A stretch of DNA of 64,000 nucleotides from Magicicada septendecula (lineage: Eukaryota > Arthropoda > Insecta > Hemiptera > Cicadidae), in the NCBI GenBank assembly GCA_034769895.1, contig CM068367.1, forward strand, positions 351,851,111 to 351,915,110, written 5' to 3'. Every line of letters starts with the position of its first letter. Within the stretch, counting starts at the first letter, position 1. Below the pieces are notes generated by a model that was not told the origin of the DNA, did no database searches, and saw only the letters and a list, made by a program, of their open reading frames with translations. Below, one piece after another: positions 56,587-64,000 of the stretch. A program made the position numbers and the translations under genes.

Positions 56587-57500
56587 ATGGAAAGTGCTTC
56601 AGCATTCCGTTCTAAATTAAGTCGCAGGATAAAGTTGCATAGTCAAGCTTGCGAAATAACGTGACGGCTAAGTGAACTTATGTTGGAGGAGGCGCATAGT
56701 TCTAGTGACATTACTACAAAGTTCGTAGCGAGAACAGCTAATGTATGTGGTGTTTCTGTTGGAACTGTGCACAACACTCGTAAAGAAAAAAAAAGGTGGA
56801 ATCCAAGACAGACGGTGAATGTGCGTTTTAAACTACTAAAAAAACGCGAAACACAAAAGTTGGTAATAGAATTGGATAACTTTGTTAAGGACTTTGCAAG
56901 ACGAACTTATTACGACTTTTAAAAATTAAGAAATGTCCATCATTCACTACAGCAATCTGTGAAAATTTAAAAGAAGACAGAGAGACAAGAAAAATACAGA
57001 GAGTTTAAGAAAAATATTAAAATTACTAGAAGTCAGGTGGCAGAAAATAGAAAATGAACGTATAACTTAAGAGGAAACCGATTGCAATTCCTGAGAACAC
57101 TTAAACTCTACAAAGAAGAAAAGAGATAGATCGTATTTTGAGACGAACAGTACAAACTTGTTTACTCACGTATCGAATAAAGATTTGTCTGATAATAATG
57201 ACAACGGCTTCAGAAAGAGGTTGCAAAAACGAAAAGCAACTATTATTATTATTCATACTGTGTGTAACATGAAATTCATCTCTAATGCACTGTTGATTTG
57301 GCAAGCGGTGACACAAACGATCAGACAAGTTCTGGGAATTCCATGCATTGAACCAAAACTCACTTGACACTAAATTTACAGTGTAATCCCGTTATAGTCT
57401 TGAACATGCACTATATCACAATGCTGAAGTATCTAAAGACTGCAATTCCCAGTCTATAAGTGAAGCACAGACAAAATGTCTGCAAGAATAACAAATCCCG
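56587..57500 (+). pseudogene. Decayed Tc1/mariner-like (DDE_3) transposase
   Basis: Starting at ATG 56587, successive frames spell the outline of an insect Tc1/mariner-like transposase: MESASAFRSKLSRRIK, an HTH region with VCGVSVGTVHN (ORF 56680-56922), ELDNFVKDFARRTYYDF, then LKEDRETRKI and LEVRWQKIEN. A first catalytic block with a stop inside (IVF, stop, DEQY, near 57131), RKATIIIIHTVCNMKFISNALLIW (by position, about 57225-57300), and the block ALYHNAEVSKD (near 57408) around the second catalytic position follow. The order and spacing agree with the family, but there are at least six stops or frame changes, so it is a dead copy. It would have cut and pasted its own DNA. Terminal inverted repeats were not found. 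Confidence 0.7.
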
Positions 57501-60500
57501 CAAACACTAACAGCTCCATACAGTAGTGTACAGTAACAGACTGTGTATAACCTTAAATGAGATGAAAGTACAATAAATATGTCAAACAAAACTACTATAT
57601 AAGTATACGATTAACTGTGTTAAAAAACCTGCACATCTGTGTTCTCATTATTGTCTGTATCGTATGATTAAAAAAATTCACTTAAATCAGTAAATTGTGC
57701 TTAATGCAAAAAAGAAATTAAACATCTCTAACATTTATCTCTAACATCAAAACCAGCTTGAGTTAGCTGAGATGTTAGATCTATTTCTTTTTATCTCGGG
57801 AACAAATGGCAACGAAGAAAATTTATTTTACTGCAAGAAAGCAACATTCGCGCATATTGTGTCAATAAATTTAATCACTGGTACAATTAAATGAATATCA
57901 AAAACGATCATCAGTTAAACATGCATTCTCTACACGAGCGCCCATATAATCTGTGTGTATGTGTGTGTGTGTGTTCGCGCGTGTGTGTGTGTGGAATAAC
58001 GGTGAAATAAGGTGGTAAATACGGTTTATTACTCTAACTTCCAATTATATGGGTGGCTTGATCATCAAATATTGGCTTGCACCTTTAGCCAACTTCTTCC
58101 ATCTTACAACACACCAAAACGCTATGCATTATCTACGTTCCATGGGAAATGTACCATTTATAGGAAATACCTCTAATGGGTTTACACAAATTAAATTTTT
58201 ACTCTAATTCCACAGTATATATGATGAATAACGGAAGTGAAATAAATTAAATTGCATTTGCAAGCAATTATAATGAAATTTTATTATAACAAAACGTATG
58301 TTTATTTATATTAAAAAATAATTTTACTTTACTGTATACTTTATAAAAATAAATATCCTACGTTTGTGTCACATGTTGCACACTTACACGCTACAGCTGC
58401 CAGATCTAAATTATTAAGTCGTGCTCATTAGTTATATGTTTTTTCTCAATGATGTAACTTAAAGTATTCGGTTTTTGTGAATTTCGTATCATAGATATTT
58501 TGACTGTAGAACACGAGCACAAGACAATGTGTTATTGAAAAAACGTGTCTTTGGCTCTTAACAATAACATTATTTCCTTCTATGTAAAGATTTCATTTTC
58601 TCGTGCTTGTGACCAGTGTTCAATAATCTATTACTGATCATTGTGATCATAACTGACTTTAATATAATTATAAGTTATATGATTATAATCATAATTTAAC
58701 TATTAAGTACTGTACATTTTACAAACATCGAGCTCAATTAATTTTTCTGTGTATAATGTTTTTCTCTACTTGGTCTTAAACAAAGTATAGAATTTATTGT
58801 AAACTATCTTTTTTGATATATTCCTTAATTTAATTTTGTTTTCAAAGGTAAAATAATTTTATCGTCTAATCCCGAATTATTTCGTACGCTGAAAAAATCA
58901 AGCAAGCACTGCAGTCCTCGATACTTTTTTCAACAGTTGTGTTTTCGAAAGTCAGCTTTGTTCGTCATCTAATTATAGTAACAGATACCTGGGTATGAGT
59001 ACTAGTACATTCCTCATTATCCCTCACTTTAAATAGTAGTAACTCTAATGATCATAATATTTATGCACATTATTGTCAGAAAGACAATTTTTGACTAATC
59101 TGAAAGTATATAAATTTAACTGATAAAACATCTTAACTTATTTCATTTTTAATATGAAGCTTCCAACACATTACCACATGGAAAAGTATAAAAATCTCAC
59201 ATAAGTACTTACAATATCAAACTAGGTGTTTGCTGAACAAACGTTACGGTAAAAACTTTCCGTAACAAACTAGTTACTGATCATTTTCTAATTGTTGTCT
59301 TTTGCTATTAATAATTTTTGGTCAATTTTTGTTAAAAGAAGGTGCAAACAGGAGTATATTTGTTGTTCGGAGTATTTCTGTTCCTTGTTTTGAGAAGTAT
59401 TTCCTTTGAAAATGGTTGGCTTTGCATACAGAACTCGTTGGCGTTTATATAATAATAAGCTCACTGTGGCCGGCATAATACAATAACGCATCTGCTCTGT
59501 AAAACGGAAAGGTTAAGGGGCACAGGGAAATGTAGCAAGTGAATTAACACGAATATTACACGACAGATTAATGTTGTTGCAACATTAGTGTAAGTGTAAT
59601 TGCCCTTGTCTGCGTTAAATTACATAACAAAGTCAAAGTAAACTCGAAGCAGTTGTTGAGTGCGAGTACAATGATACACAAGTAGATATCTTGCCTGCAA
59701 ATACCACAAGTAATATCTTAAACTATATACACTTAAGAAACGGCTTTATGTAGCGTCGTGATACTCTTAATGAAAAAAAAATTTTTAATTAGAATAAACA
59801 TTTTCATCTAAAGCATCTGTAGCTATTAGAAGTAACTAGACCTATTTGGTAAGATTTGTTGGTTATTTTATTGTAAGCTAATATTTTTCAGACATCCCAT
59901 TGGGGAACCGCTCCCCCCCCCAAAAAAAAAGAAACCAACAATCGTGTGAGCCAATAATGTGCATAATGTGCAGCAAAATTTGCGAATATAGTAGTAGTTT
60001 ATTTTCTGAATCAGTCGCAACGAAATTAAGCGGAAAATATTATATCATGCGTATTAATCTGTTGTAATTGAGATCTACAGCAAATGCACTTAATATTTGT
60101 TTATCAGTAATAAATAACTAACAAAAAATATACAAATATATATAAAAATGTTTGCAATATGTTATTTACTACTTGTATTCCCAACAGTAAAACAACTGCT
60201 TATAGAAAAAATAGGAATATTGAACAAGAATTTCAATTTAAAATTTCATTGTTTTAATTAATGTACATACTGCGACAACATAAATTACTAAACTATTGGC
60301 GCATAGGATATGATAGTATGTGTATCTTAAATTAAAAGTCTATATTGGAGGGTTTAAGATTATTTATTGGACAAGACATAAGTAATTGTTTATATGGTAT
60401 ATTTGATATGTACAGAATGTAGTGTTTGATATAGAGTCTTTCTTTTTTAAAAATGTTAAATACTGTTCATACACATGACGTGATACGTTACATAAAGAAG

Positions 60501-60601
60501 ATTCCCACGATGATGTTGCTGAAGAGAACGGCAGGTCTTTGCTGTGTAGTTGGGTCGTCAGGTGTGGCTTATAAATGACAGACGTTCACCCTGAAACGCT
60601 T
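57501..60601. other. AT-rich non-coding stretch
   Basis: No gene recognised. TG/CG microsatellite at about 57957-57992. The reverse frame 59288-59491 has no motif. A run of C followed by A lies at about 59912-59930. Confidence 0.5.
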
Positions 60602-60667
60602 ACAGCTGGGCTGGTGTCCTGTAACAGCTGGGCTGGTGTCCTGCAACAGCTGGGCTGGTGTCCTGTG
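60602..60667. repeat. 22-bp tandem repeat, three copies
   Basis: ACAGCTGGGCTGGTGTCCTG plus two variable bases, three times in a row with differences only at the last two positions. GC-rich in an AT-rich setting. Confidence 0.95.
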
Positions 60668-60789
60668 TTCCACGATGAATCTGACGCTTCGCACACACAA
60701 CGGTACTAAGGATCTTACTACCCGTAAAATTAATATAGAGTTTATGACCAACAAGTATCTCAGGTGACAGTGAGTTTAATCTAATAACG

Positions 60790-60900
60790 GTATATTGAAC
60801 TTATACCCTCCGGATTCTTCAAGTGTTCACGCGAATAAACAAGGTCTACCGCGATCAGCAGACCCCTGCGGAAATCTTCCACTAACACGGAAATTTCCTG
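60790..60900 (-). repeat. Dispersed repeat family, reverse copy 2
   Basis: On the reverse strand it reads CCGTGTTAGTGGAAGATTTC, then ATTCGCGTGAACACTTGAAG and CCGGAGGGTATAAG, matching 50.62-50.72 kb (same strand sense reversed) and 55.69-55.80 kb. Only this end of the family is present. Confidence 0.6.
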
Positions 60901-60964
60901 ATGAAACAACTTACTATTGCGTAACTATAAATTTTTACTGACACTGCAGAAAATCTCACACAGT

Positions 60965-61500
60965 GATACAGTTACACTCACTTATTACACACGTAATACT
61001 ATAATAATAATACCGTGTGTAAATAGATAATAATCAACTGTCCTGCGTCACACACGTTACTATCCCCGAATAGTCTTTACAGATTCTTGCAAGCGACAGA
61101 ATCTTGTACAAGAACTGCGTGACCCGATCGTGATAGCGGGTAGAGACGAACTCTCGTAATTATGCACACAATGCTGTAATAATAACACTGTGTACAGTTA
61201 TAAAACACGAACAACTCTGAGTCTTCACGCGTTACTATCGACAAATAGTCTTTACAAATTCTTGCAAGCGACAGAATCTTGAACAAGAATTGTACGTCCC
61301 GTTCGCGGTAGCAGGCTGAGAAGAACTCACGTAATTATATGCGCAATGCGTTAATAACAATACTGTGTGTAGGTGTAATATACACACAGTTCTGAGTTTT
61401 CACGCGTCACTATCAACGAATAGTCTTTACAAATTCTTGCAAGCGACAGAATCTTGTACAAGAATTGCACGTCCCGTTCGCGGTAGCTAGCAGTGAAGAA
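60965..61500. repeat. 175-bp tandem array, three copies
   Basis: AATAGTCTTTACA recurs at 61069, 61244 and 61419, a period of exactly 175 bp twice. Each unit contains TTCTTGCAAGCGACAGAATC then TTG(T/A)ACAAGAA, whose ends (TTCTTG and CAAGAA) can pair, plus a GTCCCGTTCGCGGTAGC-like block in units 2 and 3. It starts shortly after a dispersed repeat copy and may be part of a larger element or a satellite seed. Open frames here are incidental. Confidence 0.9.
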
Positions 61501-64000
61501 CTGCTTGTGTAACAACAGGCTTAAGAAAATTTCCGACCACCTTCCAGCATTTTATTGGTGGAAGCAAGTCACATGGTTAGTACACCATGACATGCACTTT
61601 TCATGCTGTAAAGTGCATTTACTTTGTAAGAGCATGCATAGCGGTAATCAGAATACCCTTATCTCATGCATAACTGCATACTTTACTAATATCATATATG
61701 AACGTAAATAATAGCCAGAATTATACAGGGATTGTAGCAATACATATGTCTATGTTCAGTTCAATGTCAAACACAACGATAATTAATTCACGCACAGCCC
61801 GGGAAACGTTTACCACTCGCGCACGCGCGCACATTTCCACAAACACAGTACATGAATAACAATAAATACTGTAAATAATGCACAGTTTTACTAAACTAAA
61901 CCCTTATCCTTACTAAATACAACTGATAACATAACTAAATTTAACCATCTACCAATATAAACATGAATGTCCATAGTCTGTGTATTATATGAGCTTGCCC
62001 AGCTTATCATGATCCTGTGATTCGTTGCAATACAGTATTAATAACACAACACCAACAGTATACGATATATCACAAACTACTTTATTTACTATAATTATGT
62101 ACATATTAAAGTAATATCAAAATTTTATATTTTATTTCCAAGTACAAGTATGTTAGAGGAACTAAATTTCTTGAAAAGGTGTTCACAATTGAAGATGTAA
62201 AGCTCTAAGTCACTTAGTGTCTTGTCTATAATAAAATTGTTTAATTACTATTATAAACGATTCTAATCAAACGAGTACCGATGCTCAGAATATTTTTAAA
62301 CACAATTTTCTTTCTTCATTTCAATCTGAATCTTAATTTTACCTGCCTATGGCGGTATTAGACTGTACAACTTAGTTATGTATGGTACAATCGAACCATC
62401 ATGCTCAATTCATTTTTAGTATTACAAACCTGGCGGGCTTTTGAAAATAAATTAAAAATTAAAATCATTAGTTTTCTATAGCCAATTCACGGATCATTTG
62501 ATACAGTCACCCGGAATAGTGTCCTAACTGTATATTTTAGGTGTGTATGTTTTACCTGATTTCTTTAAGAGTTTTGTCAGAAGTAGATATTTGTTTCGTT
62601 TCAAAGTAGAAAAGTTATGTTAAGTTTATGTTTTCGTTTGATGCTGCTAGTGATTCTTAGGTGACGTAATTTAATTTAAAATACCAACTGTTTGCCTAAG
62701 TTACATACTGAATATCCAACATATGCTCATTACGAAGATTTCATTATGTGTCGTCCTTGCGTACGTTTCATGAATATATTGTATTGACAAAATAATTTTT
62801 CCGTAAATTCAAATGCTTACTGCAATTTTTATGTATTAGACGCTGTTCGTTTATCCACTTGTTTGTTTACATGACTACACCTTTTACTTACGTTTGTACT
62901 ATTTTCATTTATTCTGAGTGTCATAGTATACTACTGTACACGAACATCTCGGTGTGAACACACACATTCTCAAGTATATTACAGATATCACAGTAAGACG
63001 CTGGTAAACGCTTAAACAGTAAAAAGCTCAAACTTTTTAACGCTTCTTCAGGCGGAATTGCCCTTGTCTCCTATGTAAAGTTACCCATTTGTATTACAAT
63101 TCCACTCAGGCAAAAAAAATGTATCTATTTATAAACTTTAAGATACCAAAAAAGAAAGCAGTTAAATAAATAAGGTGTAAATAGCTATTATTGGGTAATA
63201 ATAATATGTAACTTATGACACTAGAGTCAAGTACCGACGAAACATAAACGCTGCGACGTTAGAGGTTAAAAACTAGGCACGAATGAGCGTAAAGATAACA
63301 GTAAAATAAAGTACAGGAATGTACCACGCGAATGATTCTCTGTTAGTCCATAATAATTAAAAGATAAGGAGTTCCATTATGAGGACGAAAACGAGGTTCG
63401 TGGTACCAGTTTACAAGTTCATAACAGTAGCTACGAAAATATTAATATATTTCTCCGTGAGCTTAAAACGTGTTTAAAGAACAGTGAGCTGAAGGGGCCA
63501 CATATCTTAGTAGAACATTTAAATAGATATTCCCTTTTTGAAACCCAATCGTTGCAGACAGAATTCTTTATTATACTGTTAACGGAATCTTTCACAAACA
63601 CAGTGAACATTATATACCACTTTGGCATTAATACGTTTTCAATGTGCGACATATTCACAAAGATTTTTAATTTTTTAAATAAATATACTGACGGTTTAAA
63701 TCATTAAGAGTATACAATACAGTTCTATAATTTAGACTGGGTCTCTGCTTAGCCACTGAGGTCAACTCAGATACTCGTTCAGATTCTACGTGAACTATTA
63801 GAACGAGCGTCTGACCCCAAAACAGTATTGCTCTTACAAATTAAAACGAGTGAGTTATGTCATTTTCAAAAAGGAAATTTCTCTGATAACTTATTACTAA
63901 AATTAAGTATTATCTTGTTATTCTACGTTTTACTTGTTTCTTGTTTCAATCAAAATTTCATTATGAATGTGTAATGTACTAAACTATGTACTTAGCATTC
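61501..64000. other. AT-rich non-coding stretch
   Basis: No gene, RNA or clear repeat recognised. The frames 61493-61711 and 63431-63658 have no motif. Confidence 0.5.

Noticed and set aside
60569-60754. 61-codon reverse frame over the 22-bp repeat
   Set aside because: Repeated peptide caused by the minisatellite; no homology or regulatory context.

Overview
This is a eukaryotic, AT-rich and almost gene-empty window. It shows no operons or bacterial genes. It has dense dinucleotide microsatellites, long non-coding stretches with intron-style splice signals, and several decayed transposable elements of kinds found in animals: two Ty3/Gypsy LTR retrotransposons, a Penelope-like element with a GIY-YIG domain, an RTE/LINE tail, and Tc1/mariner-like transposases. 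An arthropod, probably an insect, fits best because of the element types and a TATA-to-TCAGT initiator promoter. That assignment is an inference. No complete host gene, tRNA, rRNA or CRISPR array was recognised.

Layout. 1-2.9 kb is unassigned AT-rich DNA. 2.89-3.05 kb is the 3' tail of a Penelope-like element with a short inverted duplicate that forms a near-perfect hairpin. 3.06-4.84 kb is a giant palindrome (arms about 845 bp, loop 95 bp) made of two head-to-head LTR-like units. A third, diverged unit lies at 24.69-25.6 kb, followed by PBS-like tandem repeats and the first 35 codons of a gag-like frame. 7.2-9.35 kb carries a possible promoter, a 198-bp tandem repeat and a small candidate first coding exon. 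12.0-12.76 kb is a reverse-strand Penelope-like pseudogene next to a GC-rich, exon-like island (12.76-13.26 kb). A 2-kb AT-rich sequence at 13.36-15.39 kb recurs in direct orientation at 38.90-40.91 kb; these may be the long LTRs of one family.

27.6-41 kb is the retroelement core. Element A (reverse strand, 27.59-32.18 kb) has a 1.1-kb 3' LTR, a pol open apart from one amber codon, the zinc-knuckle end of gag, and a truncated 5' end. Element B (forward strand, about 33.5-38.9 kb) has an open gag, but its pol is broken by two nonsense codons, two short tandem duplications, another frameshift and a lost RNase H aspartate. It begins close to the point where element A is truncated.

41-64 kb is mostly non-coding. 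It holds a transposase C-terminal fragment (43.1 kb), long CT, GA and GT tracts, a candidate host first exon with a CRE-containing promoter on the reverse strand (52.35-53.0 kb), a decayed Tc1/mariner-like transposase (56.6-57.5 kb), a dispersed repeat family with copies near 50, 55 and 60.8 kb, and a 175-bp tandem array (61 kb). The clearest functional material is the two gag-pol elements; everything proposed as host gene material is low confidence.
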